From assembly GCA_937923625.1 (NCBI GenBank), contig CALDTV010000006.1:30144-94143 (forward strand): 64,000 nucleotides of DNA, given 5' to 3'. The position numbers were made by a program, and so were the translations under genes. Origin of the DNA: an uncultured Alphaproteobacteria bacterium (GTDB lineage: Bacteria > Pseudomonadota > Alphaproteobacteria > Micavibrionales > Micavibrionaceae). Below are positions 1 through 9,340 of this stretch, piece by piece (the first letter of the stretch is position 1; every line of letters starts with the position of its first letter). Under the pieces are notes generated by a model. That model was not told the origin of the DNA, made no database searches, and saw only the letters and a program-made list of their open reading frames with translations.

Positions 1-303
1 TTCGATTTAGGCGTTTCTGCAATTTTATTTAATTGCAGCCAACCTGAAGAAATGGCTCCTGCTTTGCGCATATTACAAAAAATGCAACGCGGCATTCCCT
101 ACGGTGTTTATGCCAATGCCTTCCCCCCCATCAAAAAAGACCGCAGCGCAAATGGCACGGTCACGGAATTACGCGTCGATACCACCCCTGAACGTTATTT
201 AGACATTGCGCAACAATGGCAGGATTTAGGGGCAAAAATGATTGGTGGTTGCTGTGGTATTGGGCCAGAGCATATAAAAGCATTATCCAAGCTAAACCAT
301 TAA
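1..303 (+). CDS. homocysteine S-methyltransferase family protein, C-terminal part
   Basis: The reading frame is open from base 1, so this is the last 100 codons of a gene that starts outside the window. The family transfers a methyl group to homocysteine to make methionine, using a zinc ion held by three cysteines. Two ligand sites are visible: the NCS in FNCSQPEE near residue 13 and the paired cysteines in GGCCGIGPEHI near the end. The short form without cobalamin domains suggests an S-methylmethionine- or betaine-type donor enzyme rather than MetH, but the donor cannot be read from this fragment. The following gene lies 43 bases downstream on the same strand. Confidence 0.85.
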   Translation, partial: FDLGVSAILFNCSQPEEMAPALRILQKMQRGIPYGVYANAFPPIKKDRSANGTVTELRVDTTPERYLDIAQQWQDLGAKMIGGCCGIGPEHIKALSKLNH

Positions 304-346
304 AAAGCATAGATAATTTTTTATTATGTGTTAATCTTGAGATATC

Positions 347-1291
347 ATGTTGGAATTCAACAGCTCTCTTTTACGCGAAAAATTTATCATCCAGTCACAA
401 GACCAAGATGATGAACCTATTGTTGCGTTCAGTAATCGTCTTGCTGTATCTCTTGTTAGTCCAGACGGCATTGACAATGAAACATTTATTATTAGAACCC
501 AAAATATGCATAGCTGCGCAAGATTAGCAGCGAGCATTATTAAAAACTTTTCAGAAAAAGGAACTTTGGCACATCGTGCTACTTCCGTACAATGGAATGA
601 ATTATGGGGGGACATCATCAAAGGATACGAAAAAATATGGAATCCTAATATTTGGTGTACTATTTATTATAAAGGACGGATCGTATATGAAGATGGTGAG
701 CACCATTCTTTTTTAGATATCATTGAGCAATGCGATGCCGCCAATAAAGATAACTATGAATCTTCCGTTGAGCTTGCAGAAGATATTTTTAGCCGTGCTG
801 GAAAAAAAGTAAAAATTGATCATGAGGCGAATGTCGCTCTTGTTGTTTCAGCAAACGCAGAAAAAGCCAAATGCGGCATTATTGTTCGTGCCGCAAAAAG
901 CGTTACAACATTTAATTATACCGCAACGTCAAAAGAAGATAGCGATCGAAAAATTCACCCTTACACAACATTAACCGTTGCCGCCTCTTTTTTAGAAGGC
1001 GTACAGCTTGCGTTTCAAATTGGCATGATGAAAAAGAAAAAAGAATACAAACTCATCGAGCAATATTCCGACGAGGATCGCCATTTGCGCCGCGCGACAA
1101 ACCGCATGGCAAATTTAAACAAAGCGATCTCAAATTATGAAGGTTTTTTCAACGTTATTTACAGACCTGATCGTCCTATCTTTAAAGATATCGTCATCAA
1201 GGCCGAAGAATTAGCTGCCAAGGTGCTTCGCCCAGAAGTTGAGAAAAAGCTGGCCGATGGTGACATCGAAGCCAAAGATTGGGTTATCTAA
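347..1291 (+). CDS. hypothetical protein, 314 aa
   Basis: I do not recognise this family. It is a soluble protein with no signal peptide or membrane segment. The middle (about residues 150-235) is Ala/Val-rich and looks like a compact alpha/beta domain. A lysine-rich stretch (KKKKEYK, near residue 226) precedes a charged helical C-terminal region. The start ATG has a GAG six bases upstream, a modest ribosome site. It may be co-transcribed with the methyltransferase before it. It converges on acnA with 48 bases between the stops; a weak ATAAG/CTTAT hairpin there may end transcription. Confidence 0.6.
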   Translation: MLEFNSSLLREKFIIQSQDQDDEPIVAFSNRLAVSLVSPDGIDNETFIIRTQNMHSCARLAASIIKNFSEKGTLAHRATSVQWNELWGDIIKGYEKIWNPNIWCTIYYKGRIVYEDGEHHSFLDIIEQCDAANKDNYESSVELAEDIFSRAGKKVKIDHEANVALVVSANAEKAKCGIIVRAAKSVTTFNYTATSKEDSDRKIHPYTTLTVAASFLEGVQLAFQIGMMKKKKEYKLIEQYSDEDRHLRRATNRMANLNKAISNYEGFFNVIYRPDRPIFKDIVIKAEELAAKVLRPEVEKKLADGDIEAKDWVI

Positions 1292-1339
1292 AAAAGTAAA
1301 TATAAGCGAAAAAGACTTCTTATTTTTAATCTTTGCTCA

Positions 1340-4096
1340 CTATGATGCCAAATCACGTAAAACGTAATGTAAAATTCCACCGTGTTTGTAATAATCAATT
1401 TCATCCAACGTATCGATACGTGACATCAATGTTACTTCTTCACTCGTGCCATCCGCGCGCGTGATCGTTAACGTAACGTCCTGCCCAGGCGTCAAATCGT
1501 TGCTCAAGCCCGTCAAATCAAATGTCTCTGATCCATCAAGTTTTAAACTCTCCCGCGTAACGCCATCCTTAAACACAAGCGGTAAAACGCCCATACCAAC
1601 AAGATTAGAGCGGTGAATACGTTCAAAACTTTCCGCGATAACAGCTTTTACACCTAATAAGCGTGTTCCTTTGGCGGCCCAATCCCGCGAAGACCCTGTG
1701 CCATATTCTTTGCCCGCAATAACCACGAGCGGTGTTTCAGCACCTTGATAATTCATGGCGGCATCGTAAATACTCATTTGCTCACCCGTCGGAATATATT
1801 TGGTGTAGCCACCTTCAACATCATCAAGCATCAAGTTTCTAATACGTACATTGGCAAATGTACCACGCATCATAACTTCATGATTACCGCGGCGCGAACC
1901 AAAGCTGTTAAAATCTTTCACCGCAATTTGATGGCTGGCTAAATACTCACCCGCAGGCCCATCTTTCTTAATCGCTCCAGCAGGAGAAATGTGGTCTGTC
2001 GTGACACTATCCCCTAATAACGCAAGCGCACGAGCGTCTTTAATATCTGTGACAGCATCAATCTCTTTAGTCATGCCGTCAAAAAATGGAGGGTTTTTCA
2101 CATAAGTTGAAGCCGGTTGCCAATCATATGTTTTACCCGCATCTTCTGATCCAATATTTTGCCATTGATCCGTTCCTTTAAACACATCACCATAGCGATC
2201 TTTGAACATTTGTGGCGTAAGGCATTGCTCCACTGTTTCACGAATTTCTTTATTACTCGGCCAGATATCTTTCATGAAAACATCATTACCTTCTTGGTCT
2301 TGCCCAATAGGATCATTATATAAATCAACATTCATTGAACCGGCTAAAGCATAGGCAACCACCAATGGTGGTGACGCTAAATAATTGGCTTGAACATGCG
2401 GTGAAATACGGCCTTCAAAATTTCTGTTACCTGACAAAACACCACAGACAGTAAGATCATTTTTTTCAATAGCTGTTCTAATTGGCGCTGCTAAAGGCCC
2501 TGAATTTCCGATACAGGTTGTACAGCCATAGCCCACCAAATTAAAACCCAGCGCATCAAGATCATCTTGCAAATTTGCTTTTTCCAAATATTCCGTCACA
2601 ACTTGCGAACCAGGCGCAAGAGAGGTTTTTACCCACGGCTTAACTTTGAGCCCCTTCGCCAACGCATTCCGCGCTACCAATCCTGCAGCCACCATCACAT
2701 CAGGGTTTGACGTATTGGTACAACTGGTGATCGCCGCAATACAAACATCACCATTTTCTAATGGATATGCTGGGCCATCTGGTGCGTCATTGTTCATTGC
2801 CTCAATAAGCTCGATCCGCTTATGAGCTGGCATCTGTCCCCCTTCATCTAATAATTTACCCTCTTCGCCCGTTGGTTGCATTTTTAGGTTGCCACCAACC
2901 AAACTATGGAACGCACTTGCCGCATCTGTCAGAGCAATACGATCTTGCGGACGTTTTGGTCCCGCAATAGATGGAACAACATCCCCTAAATCCAGCGCGA
3001 GTGTTTTGGTAAATTCTGGCTCATGCCCATCAATACGCCACATGCCTTGCTCTTTCGCATAAGCTTCGACCAACTTAACACGTTGCTCATCACGTCCCGT
3101 AAAAGTGAGGTAGCGAATTGTTTCTTCATCAATCGGAAAGAATCCACAGGTCGCACCATATTCAGGCGCCATATTCGCAATCGTTGCACGATCTGCCAGA
3201 GACATATTACCAAGGCCATCGCCGTAAAATTCAACAAATTTACCAACAACACCAAGTTCACGAAGCATTTCAACAACAGTTAAAACCAGATCAGTCGCGG
3301 TTGCCCCTTCTTTTAGGGCGCCTGTTAATTTAAATCCAACAACTTCAGGAATAAGCATCGAGACAGGCTGCCCTAACATCGCCGCTTCGGCTTCGATACC
3401 GCCGACGCCCCACCCTAAAACACCAAGGCCGTTAATCATCGTCGTATGGGAGTCTGTGCCAACCAGCGTATCAGGGTAAGCAACTTCCGCCCCCCTATCA
3501 TCACTTTCAACCCAAACAGTTTGCCCTAAATATTCCAAATTCACTTGGTGACAAATTCCTGTCCCCGGCGGGACAACGCGGAAATTATCAAACGCACTTT
3601 GTCCCCATTTCAAAAATTCATAACGCTCACCATTGCGCTCGAACTCACGATCAACATTTACTTCAAACGCACGTTCTGAACCAAATTCATCCACCATAAC
3701 AGAATGATCAATGACCAAATCCACGGCGGAAAGGGGATTAATTTGTTCCACATCACCCCCTAAGCTCTTCATCGCTTCGCGCATGGCGGCCAAATCAACA
3801 ACCGCAGGAACACCTGTAAAATCTTGCATCAAAACACGTGCCGGACGATAAGCAATCTCCGTTTTAGAGCTCTTCGCTGTCAACCAGTCCGCTATCGCTT
3901 GAATATCATCTTTCGTCACAGAGCGCCCATCTTCATGACGCAATAAATTTTCCAACAGGACTTTTAATGAAAATGGCAGTTTCGAAATATCACCAATATG
4001 CTTTTCAGCCTCTTTCAGGCTGTAATAAGCATATTCTTGCCCCTCGACATCAAGAGTTTTGCGGGTTTTCAGGTTATCTTGTCCGATACGGGTCAT
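1340..4096 (-). CDS. acnA: aconitate hydratase A
   Basis: Aconitase interconverts citrate and isocitrate in the TCA cycle with a [4Fe-4S] cluster. The cluster cysteines are visible in [10 protein letters not shown] and [12 protein letters not shown]. The protein also shows the substrate-site stretch [14 protein letters not shown] and the C-terminal swivel domain with [14 protein letters not shown]. The reading frame opens 22 codons earlier, but I place the start at 4096 because AGGATAAG precedes this ATG and family similarity begins with [10 protein letters not shown]. That gives 918 aa, close to the roughly 890-900 usual for AcnA. The isocitrate dehydrogenase gene, the next TCA step, lies about 4 kb away. 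Confidence 0.96.
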   Translation of the reverse strand: MTRIGQDNLKTRKTLDVEGQEYAYYSLKEAEKHIGDISKLPFSLKVLLENLLRHEDGRSVTKDDIQAIADWLTAKSSKTEIAYRPARVLMQDFTGVPAVVDLAAMREAMKSLGGDVEQINPLSAVDLVIDHSVMVDEFGSERAFEVNVDREFERNGERYEFLKWGQSAFDNFRVVPPGTGICHQVNLEYLGQTVWVESDDRGAEVAYPDTLVGTDSHTTMINGLGVLGWGVGGIEAEAAMLGQPVSMLIPEVVGFKLTGALKEGATATDLVLTVVEMLRELGVVGKFVEFYGDGLGNMSLADRATIANMAPEYGATCGFFPIDEETIRYLTFTGRDEQRVKLVEAYAKEQGMWRIDGHEPEFTKTLALDLGDVVPSIAGPKRPQDRIALTDAASAFHSLVGGNLKMQPTGEEGKLLDEGGQMPAHKRIELIEAMNNDAPDGPAYPLENGDVCIAAITSCTNTSNPDVMVAAGLVARNALAKGLKVKPWVKTSLAPGSQVVTEYLEKANLQDDLDALGFNLVGYGCTTCIGNSGPLAAPIRTAIEKNDLTVCGVLSGNRNFEGRISPHVQANYLASPPLVVAYALAGSMNVDLYNDPIGQDQEGNDVFMKDIWPSNKEIRETVEQCLTPQMFKDRYGDVFKGTDQWQNIGSEDAGKTYDWQPASTYVKNPPFFDGMTKEIDAVTDIKDARALALLGDSVTTDHISPAGAIKKDGPAGEYLASHQIAVKDFNSFGSRRGNHEVMMRGTFANVRIRNLMLDDVEGGYTKYIPTGEQMSIYDAAMNYQGAETPLVVIAGKEYGTGSSRDWAAKGTRLLGVKAVIAESFERIHRSNLVGMGVLPLVFKDGVTRESLKLDGSETFDLTGLSNDLTPGQDVTLTITRADGTSEEVTLMSRIDTLDEIDYYKHGGILHYVLRDLAS

Positions 4097-4152
4097 CTGG
4101 CTTATCCTATTAGAATTAAAAAGAAAATTCGCTTTTGTGACAAAGCTTAAGG

Positions 4153-4179
4153 ATTGTAACACGAAGTTCTTAAGCCCAA
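4153..4179 (-). promoter_or_regulatory. possible acnA promoter
   Basis: On the minus strand there is an extended -10-like TGTTACAAT (core TACAAT at 4153-4158) with TTGGGC at 4174-4179. The spacer is 15 bases, shorter than optimal, so only the extended -10 is convincing. It lies about 57 bases upstream of the acnA start, in a 320-base gap (4097-4416) that otherwise holds only the hairpin at 4376. Confidence 0.3.
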
Positions 4180-4375
4180 AAGCACTTCAAATGACTAATT
4201 TTGTAGATTTTGCAAAAATGTGCCTAATTTTGCCACATTTATATGACAATATAAAAGAATAAGAATTTAAATTATCCGGTATGTATAGATAATGTTGTCA
4301 TCACATGCCCAAGCTTCAGTTTAATGACTTTTTAAATATAATTTAGTTAGATAAATTTTCTCAAAAAAACATACA

Positions 4376-4407
4376 ACCGCATCCCCTCTCAGGATGCGGT
4401 TTTTTTT
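4376..4407. terminator. strong intrinsic terminator, probably bidirectional
   Basis: A perfect 9-bp stem (ACCGCATCC / GGATGCGGT) with a 7-base loop is followed on the plus strand directly by eight T. Read on the minus strand, a run of seven T begins about five bases after the stem, so it can end transcription of the 4417-5202 gene. The better T-tract faces plus, although no plus-strand gene is visible upstream. Confidence 0.85.
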
Positions 4408-4416
4408 GATCTCATT

Positions 4417-5202
4417 TTAATAGCGGTATCTTTTACGCTTGCCCTTACATTGTTTGCCGATTGATTCATATTCTTCGAAGCTATCAATCGCTTGTTGACG
4501 TTGGCGGCGCTCCTCGTTCATTTGATCACTATATTTATCTAAAACTTTATGGACTGAATTTTGAATATTTTTTTGTGCTGATGCAATGCTCTGCGATGGA
4601 TATGGCCCATGTGCTGCCCCAACTTGCGCCACGATACGCTCCATCGCCTTCCCAATAATATTGGTATATTTATTAATAATCAGCCGATCTTCTTGCACAT
4701 GTTTCATTTCATGCGTCAATATTGCATCATACATACAGCTACCTTTAGGATATTCTTTTGCAATAAAAACGGTTGGATCAATATGTAATGTCACATTGAC
4801 CGATTTTAAATAAACACATGTTTGATTAACACGATCATATGTTTCCTGCATAAAACCCATCTCATGTTTAATTTGCAACGTGCCGCTCATTAGACCACTG
4901 ACATTCGCGTTGTGATTGGGGCCATAAGGAGAAATTGTATCAACATCAACACGATTTAATTGGGATTTGCTCTTTGTTAAATCATGTTTCACGCGCCCCT
5001 TTACTGGCAAAACACTAATTTTAGGGGTAATCGCCGCGCGGCATTGCACCTGATAAGCCACTGGTGCGGGCTTAAAAAGAGCATTTGAAGGTAAATGAAG
5101 CACTGCTGCAGCTAAGAATTCTAATCCAAACATACCATACACCGTTATTTTATGACTATGATCTTCACAAGCTTTACGTCTTATGACGTTTCCATTATAC
5201 AT
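4417..5202 (-). CDS. putative exported zinc-protease-like protein (HEMKH motif)
   Basis: The protein has a zincin-type HExxH motif, ILTHEMKHVQEDR, with HEMKH at residues 164-168 and a Glu three residues later. A hydrophobic stretch near residues 24-36 looks like a signal or anchor. If translation starts at Met24 (position 5133) this would be a typical signal peptide, but neither start has a clear ribosome site. Cysteines at about 54, 129 and 156 would suit an oxidised periplasmic protein. The C-terminus is a basic, Glu/Arg-rich tail ending KGKRKRYRY. This resembles DUF922-type putative proteases, but I am not sure of the family. It is a single-gene unit with the terminator at 4376 behind it. 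Confidence 0.6.
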   Translation of the reverse strand: MYNGNVIRRKACEDHSHKITVYGMFGLEFLAAAVLHLPSNALFKPAPVAYQVQCRAAITPKISVLPVKGRVKHDLTKSKSQLNRVDVDTISPYGPNHNANVSGLMSGTLQIKHEMGFMQETYDRVNQTCVYLKSVNVTLHIDPTVFIAKEYPKGSCMYDAILTHEMKHVQEDRLIINKYTNIIGKAMERIVAQVGAAHGPYPSQSIASAQKNIQNSVHKVLDKYSDQMNEERRQRQQAIDSFEEYESIGKQCKGKRKRYRY

Positions 5203-5253
5203 CAGAGAAGTTTAAAAATACCACTTTAAAGCCCCTAAAGGACAAATATCGCC

Positions 5254-5553
5254 ATGGAAATTATGATCGGTAAGATACTAATGTTGCTATTAGATGTCTT
5301 CTTTTGGATTATCATCGCCCAAGTTGTTATGAGCTGGCTCATTGCTTTTGATGTTATTAATACCCGTAACGAGCAAGGGCGTAAGCTCGTTACATTGCTG
5401 CACAAAATCACTGATCCTGTTTACCGTCCTTTGCGTAAATTTATTCCCCCCATCGCGGGCATTGATATTACGCCTATCATCATTATCTTTGCCATTTCGA
5501 TTGCCAAAAATATTGTTGCGTCCGTCTTTTTTGCCCCAACAGGAGTTTATTAA
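5254..5553 (+). CDS. YggT family membrane protein
   Basis: This short protein (99 aa) has two hydrophobic segments, at about residues 5-30 and 70-93. Between them is the family signature PVYRPLRKFIPPIAGIDITP. YggT proteins are inner-membrane proteins of poorly defined role, linked in some bacteria to envelope or division functions. AAAGGA precedes the ATG. The stop codon overlaps the folD start by one base (TAATG), so the two are translationally coupled. Confidence 0.9.
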   Translation: MEIMIGKILMLLLDVFFWIIIAQVVMSWLIAFDVINTRNEQGRKLVTLLHKITDPVYRPLRKFIPPIAGIDITPIIIIFAISIAKNIVASVFFAPTGVY

Positions 5554-6422
5554 TGACTGCACAAATAATTGATGGTCGTGCCATCGCCAATGCGATTAAA
5601 GAAGAAGTAAAAGAAGATGTTGCCGCGTTAAAGGCGCAAGGAACGCAAGTTGGCCTTGCTGTTATTTTGGTGGGCGATGATCCCGCCTCTCATGTCTATG
5701 TCGGCAGTAAAATTAAGGCTTGCGAAGCCGCAGGCATCGAAAGTTTTGAACATCGCATGGCTGAGAATTGTACAGAGCAAGATATTCGCCATGTCATTAA
5801 AAACCTGAATGGTAACCCCAACGTGCACGGTATTTTGATGCAACTGCCTTTGCCAGATCACCTTTTAGATGTGCAGGAAAAACTAGTGCAAATGATTGCA
5901 CCTGAAAAAGACGTTGATGGTTTAACGATCACGAACGCAGGAAAATTATTTTTAGCGCATGGGGATGGTCATGTACCTTGTACGCCCCAAGGTTGTATGC
6001 ATCTTATTCGTTCTGTAACCCCTGATTTACGCGGCAAAACCGCCACGGTCATCGGGCGCTCCAATCTTTTTGGTAAACCAATGGGGCAGTTATTGGCGCA
6101 AGCCGATTGTACCGTGAACATGGTGCATCGCTACACCAAAGATTTAATAGCCGCCTCAAAAAATGCCGATATTCTAGTTGTCGCTACAGGTAATGTTGAC
6201 CTCATCAAAGCGGAGCATGTTAAGGCTGGTGCGATTGTGATTGATGTGGGGATAAACCGCGTTCCTTCCGATAATCCCGATAAAAAATGGAAAATTGTTG
6301 GTGATGTTGATTACGAAGCTGTCAAAGAAGTCGCAGGATACATCACCCCCGTCCCCGGCGGCGTAGGCCCGACAACAATTGCATGTTTATTGGCCAATAC
6401 CGTGAAGGCGGCAACTATTTGA
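5553..6422 (+). CDS. folD: bifunctional methylenetetrahydrofolate dehydrogenase / methenyltetrahydrofolate cyclohydrolase
   Basis: FolD interconverts 5,10-methylene-, methenyl- and 10-formyl-tetrahydrofolate in the cytosol, feeding purine and formyl-Met synthesis. Visible motifs are the YVGSKIKACEAAGI stretch with the catalytic lysine, QLPLPDHL, the dinucleotide-binding GRSNLFGKPMGQLL and the C-terminal PVPGGVGPTTIACLL. The length, 289 aa, is normal. The start ATG overlaps the yggT stop by one base. Confidence 0.97.
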   Translation: MTAQIIDGRAIANAIKEEVKEDVAALKAQGTQVGLAVILVGDDPASHVYVGSKIKACEAAGIESFEHRMAENCTEQDIRHVIKNLNGNPNVHGILMQLPLPDHLLDVQEKLVQMIAPEKDVDGLTITNAGKLFLAHGDGHVPCTPQGCMHLIRSVTPDLRGKTATVIGRSNLFGKPMGQLLAQADCTVNMVHRYTKDLIAASKNADILVVATGNVDLIKAEHVKAGAIVIDVGINRVPSDNPDKKWKIVGDVDYEAVKEVAGYITPVPGGVGPTTIACLLANTVKAATI

Positions 6423-6477
6423 GCATTGCTATTTATTTTTTATTATGTTAAACAATAGAAAATAAATAGGTACAAGA

Positions 6478-7317
6478 ATGGGTATCACGACTGAGATAAC
6501 AAAGCGTACACTTACAGATTTTGAAACTTGGTCTGATGAAGAAATTGAAGCTTTATCTTTGAGAGCTAGATTTAATTCCATTGCCCTTATATTAGATCAA
6601 ATAAAGCGTCGATGTCCCGCTCCCAAAAACAACCCATTAGAGCCTCTCTGCCCTATTAAATACCGTTTGCATTTAGACGCTTTAACACGAATCTCTTCTT
6701 CAATTCGTTTTTCCGAACATTACGATTTTGAGGCGACAAGAATTGTTGAACAGACTCTTAATCGCGTAAATGATGACGGAAAAATAGTTGCTAGTTTAAG
6801 ACATTGGAAAAATAGAAGCGATGAAGAAAGAAAAAACACCTTAAGAAAAATGAATGGGCATCGCGTCATAAGCACACGCGATATATTAAAACTTCCATTT
6901 GATGAATGCGGCATAAAATATTTTTCACGCCCTAAAAGCAAAAAAGAAAATACAAAAGGGAGGTTAACCTTGGGTTACTATCAAGGTGACTTTGATAATA
7001 AGGATAGCCCAAGATATGCTGTTGTAAATTGCCACAATGATGCAAATTTTGATAACCCGTCTAGGGCTTCTGAAATACTATTTCATGAAGGTAGCCACGA
7101 TACCCAACTTCAATTAGCTTGGTTTTTTAAATTTGGTGCAAAAGATTCTTTAGGAAAATTACTTAAAGATGCTGAAATTTTAGCCTTAAGCTGTAGTTTT
7201 AAGGCAGTTATTTCTAACAGATTTCGCAAACCTTACAACGCGCAATGTCATGAAATAGACGCTTACCGACAAGACAACTTATTCAGCGCGGGGATCCAAT
7301 CACTCGTTGCAACTTAA
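6478..7317 (+). CDS. hypothetical protein with HEGSH zinc-protease-like motif, 279 aa
   Basis: Function unknown. The most informative feature is EILFHEGSHDTQ, a gluzincin-like HExxH at residues 203-207. A possible third ligand, Glu259, lies in QCHEIDAYRQ about 52 residues later. There is no signal peptide, so it should act in the cytosol. The N-terminal half is helical and charged, with cysteines at 46 and 58. The gene follows folD by 55 AT-rich bases and is followed by a convergent terminator. The region's base composition is slightly more AT-rich than folD, which may reflect acquisition. Confidence 0.6.
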   Translation: MGITTEITKRTLTDFETWSDEEIEALSLRARFNSIALILDQIKRRCPAPKNNPLEPLCPIKYRLHLDALTRISSSIRFSEHYDFEATRIVEQTLNRVNDDGKIVASLRHWKNRSDEERKNTLRKMNGHRVISTRDILKLPFDECGIKYFSRPKSKKENTKGRLTLGYYQGDFDNKDSPRYAVVNCHNDANFDNPSRASEILFHEGSHDTQLQLAWFFKFGAKDSLGKLLKDAEILALSCSFKAVISNRFRKPYNAQCHEIDAYRQDNLFSAGIQSLVAT

Positions 7318-7352
7318 AGCCTATCACTAAAAAATGACCATCCCTATGAACT

Positions 7353-7382
7353 AAAAAAAGCCCGCGTTAATACGCAGGCTTT
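7353..7382 (-). terminator. intrinsic terminator after the lipoprotein gene
   Basis: The minus strand reads AGCCTGCGT-ATTA-ACGCGGGCT, a 9-bp stem with one G-U pair, followed by a run of seven T. The same pair is a C-A mismatch on the plus strand, so the hairpin is better formed for minus-strand transcripts. Confidence 0.8.
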
Positions 7383-7407
7383 AAATTTTAACGTATTTTG
7401 TAAAAAC

Positions 7408-7728
7408 TTACGAACAGGCTTTATTATTATATAGCTCAATAAGTTTTGCCTTGCGGTCTGACGCACGGTCACGGGCATCATCTGCGTTCATTTCATTCAC
7501 AATGATACCAGGCCAGAATAAAAGAGCCATCCCAACATTACGGCCAGAAAGTCCCGTTTTTCCGTCAATATCATTTTCTAACTCTTCCATTTGCGCAATT
7601 TCACTCGATAATTGCTGGCAAGACTTGGTTTGACCCTCAACTTGCGTCACGCTAACTTTTTTGTGTGTACACGCTGTGACAGTTAAAAAAGCAACAAGCA
7701 CCAACGCTAAATTCTTAAAATTTTTTAT
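7408..7728 (-). CDS. small putative lipoprotein
   Basis: A lipoprotein signal with a TVTAC lipobox is followed by a short charged, helical mature part (about 86 aa) of unknown role. The start is the puzzle. The only standard start codons are TTG at 7704 or the GTG after it, which leave no ribosome site and no positive N-region. Upstream in frame, AAAGG followed by six bases leads to ATA at 7726-7728. From there the protein would begin (M)KNFKNLALVLVAF, an ideal lipoprotein signal. I give the longer extent. Either AUA is used, a nearby ATG has mutated, or the base call is wrong. Confidence 0.6.
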   Translation of the reverse strand: MKNFKNLALVLVAFLTVTACTHKKVSVTQVEGQTKSCQQLSSEIAQMEELENDIDGKTGLSGRNVGMALLFWPGIIVNEMNADDARDRASDRKAKLIELYNNKACS

Positions 7729-7804
7729 GTTTTTCCTTTGGACTAAAAATTAGTGATCAGCCAAACAAACAGAAACCATCAAGAAAATGAAGCTTATATG
7801 AACC

Positions 7805-9250
7805 TTATTCACCCTGCGCTTTTGTGTATCCATCAACACCATCAAATGTGTGTAACATCAAAGCATTGGTGAAGTTCATATCAGCCCCATTAAGATTAGC
7901 AAGTAACGCCACTACCTCTGATGTTTTAACGGGTTGATTGTCTTTACCCAAAAATCTTAAACGCCAATTATCTGTACAAAATGTCTCTGCCGCGCCATCA
8001 GGCCAAACCTTCACACCACGGTTAGAAATAATTGATAATTCCATATGATCCGTTAAGCATGGCGTTATTTTAGTCGCAAGCTCATCTGCACTGCCGTCAA
8101 AATTTAAACCAATATCAACGCCCACGCGCTCTTTTGCTTCTGGTGTGATTTTCTTAAGTGGCGGCAAGATAATTCCTTCAAAATCAGAAGCATAATTTTC
8201 AGCAATAAGCCTTTCAGGACTCTTGCCTAAATTTGCAATTACGGCCTCGGTGAATTCATCCGTACCAACACGTTTTATACTTTGGCCTTCGCGGAAAATA
8301 TCCCCTGTATGAACACCATCTTCAATTGTCTTCTTCCACGCATTGTGAATTTTTGTGGCGATGTCGCCTTGTCCGATATGCACTAACATCATTACCGCAC
8401 CAAGTAATAAACCTGATGGATTGGCAATGCCCTTACCCGCAATATCTGGCGCAGAACCATGAACCGCTTCAAACATACCAAAATCTAAACCAATATTTGA
8501 CGATCCTCCTAACCCAACAGAACCTGTCACTTCAGCAGCGACATCAGAAACAATATCGCCGTACAAATTCGGCAAGACAATCACATCAAACATATCAGGG
8601 TGTGCGGCGACCTTTGCCGTTCCAATATCAATAATCATGTGATCTTGTTCAATATCTTTATATTCTTCACCAATTTCATCGAACACTTTATGAAACAAAC
8701 CATCGGCCATTTTCATGATATTGTCTTTGGTCATACAAGTGACTTTTTTGCGGCCATTTGCCCGCGCATATTCAAAGGCATAACGGACAATACGCTCTGT
8801 TCCTGGGCGTGAAATTAATTTCAGCGATGCCATCACTTGTTGTGATTGGCGGTACTCAATCCCCCCATAAAGATCTTCTTCATTTTCCCGCACAATCACC
8901 ATATTCATATTTTCATGATTGGTTTCAACAAAAGGGTGATAAGCAACACAAGGGCGCACATTCGCAAATAACCCAAGGGTTTTTCGGACTGTTACATTCA
9001 AGCTTTTAAAGCCCCCCCCCTGCGGCGTTGTAATCGGTGCCTTTAAGAATATTTTTGTGCGGCGCAATGAATCCCATGAACTATCTTCAATGCCGCTTGG
9101 TACACCGCGCTCATATACTGCTTTACCTATCTCAATCTCTTCTATCTCAAGGCGCGCACCAGCTGCATCCAGAATTTTGAGTGTTGCATCCATAATAGAC
9201 GGGCCAATACCGTCACCGCGGGCAATCGTGATAGGAGTTTTATGAGACAT
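7805..9250 (-). CDS. icd: isocitrate dehydrogenase, long Thermus/Rickettsia type
   Basis: This enzyme oxidises isocitrate to 2-oxoglutarate and CO2. Residues 1-335 are the isopropylmalate/isocitrate dehydrogenase fold: ARGDGIGPSIMD at the N-terminus, RENEEDLYGGIEYRQ at the substrate site, and HGSAPDIAGKGIANPSG before the cofactor loop. The extra C-terminal domain of about 140 residues is typical of the roughly 480-500 aa subtype found in Thermus and Rickettsia. The frame is open for 33 more codons, but the ATG at 9250 has AAGG upstream and matches the family start. NADP is the likely cofactor, but I do not assign it firmly. A run of nine G encodes the conserved PQGGGF. Confidence 0.93.
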   Translation of the reverse strand: MSHKTPITIARGDGIGPSIMDATLKILDAAGARLEIEEIEIGKAVYERGVPSGIEDSSWDSLRRTKIFLKAPITTPQGGGFKSLNVTVRKTLGLFANVRPCVAYHPFVETNHENMNMVIVRENEEDLYGGIEYRQSQQVMASLKLISRPGTERIVRYAFEYARANGRKKVTCMTKDNIMKMADGLFHKVFDEIGEEYKDIEQDHMIIDIGTAKVAAHPDMFDVIVLPNLYGDIVSDVAAEVTGSVGLGGSSNIGLDFGMFEAVHGSAPDIAGKGIANPSGLLLGAVMMLVHIGQGDIATKIHNAWKKTIEDGVHTGDIFREGQSIKRVGTDEFTEAVIANLGKSPERLIAENYASDFEGIILPPLKKITPEAKERVGVDIGLNFDGSADELATKITPCLTDHMELSIISNRGVKVWPDGAAETFCTDNWRLRFLGKDNQPVKTSEVVALLANLNGADMNFTNALMLHTFDGVDGYTKAQGE

Positions 9251-9340
9251 GTGATAAACCTTTTTAAGAAGTAAAAATATTTTCACCATTCTACACGCCT
9301 TAAAAATGCGGTCTAGAAGAAAAACATAACCATATTCACC

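Noticed and set aside
216..621. Open frames on both strands over the first hypothetical gene
   Set aside because: They overlap two better-supported genes in other frames, lack ribosome sites and show no family features.
9012..9020. Run of nine G/C in icd as a phase-variation tract
   Set aside because: It encodes the conserved TTPQGGGF motif; the run is explained by the amino acids, and nothing else suggests switching.
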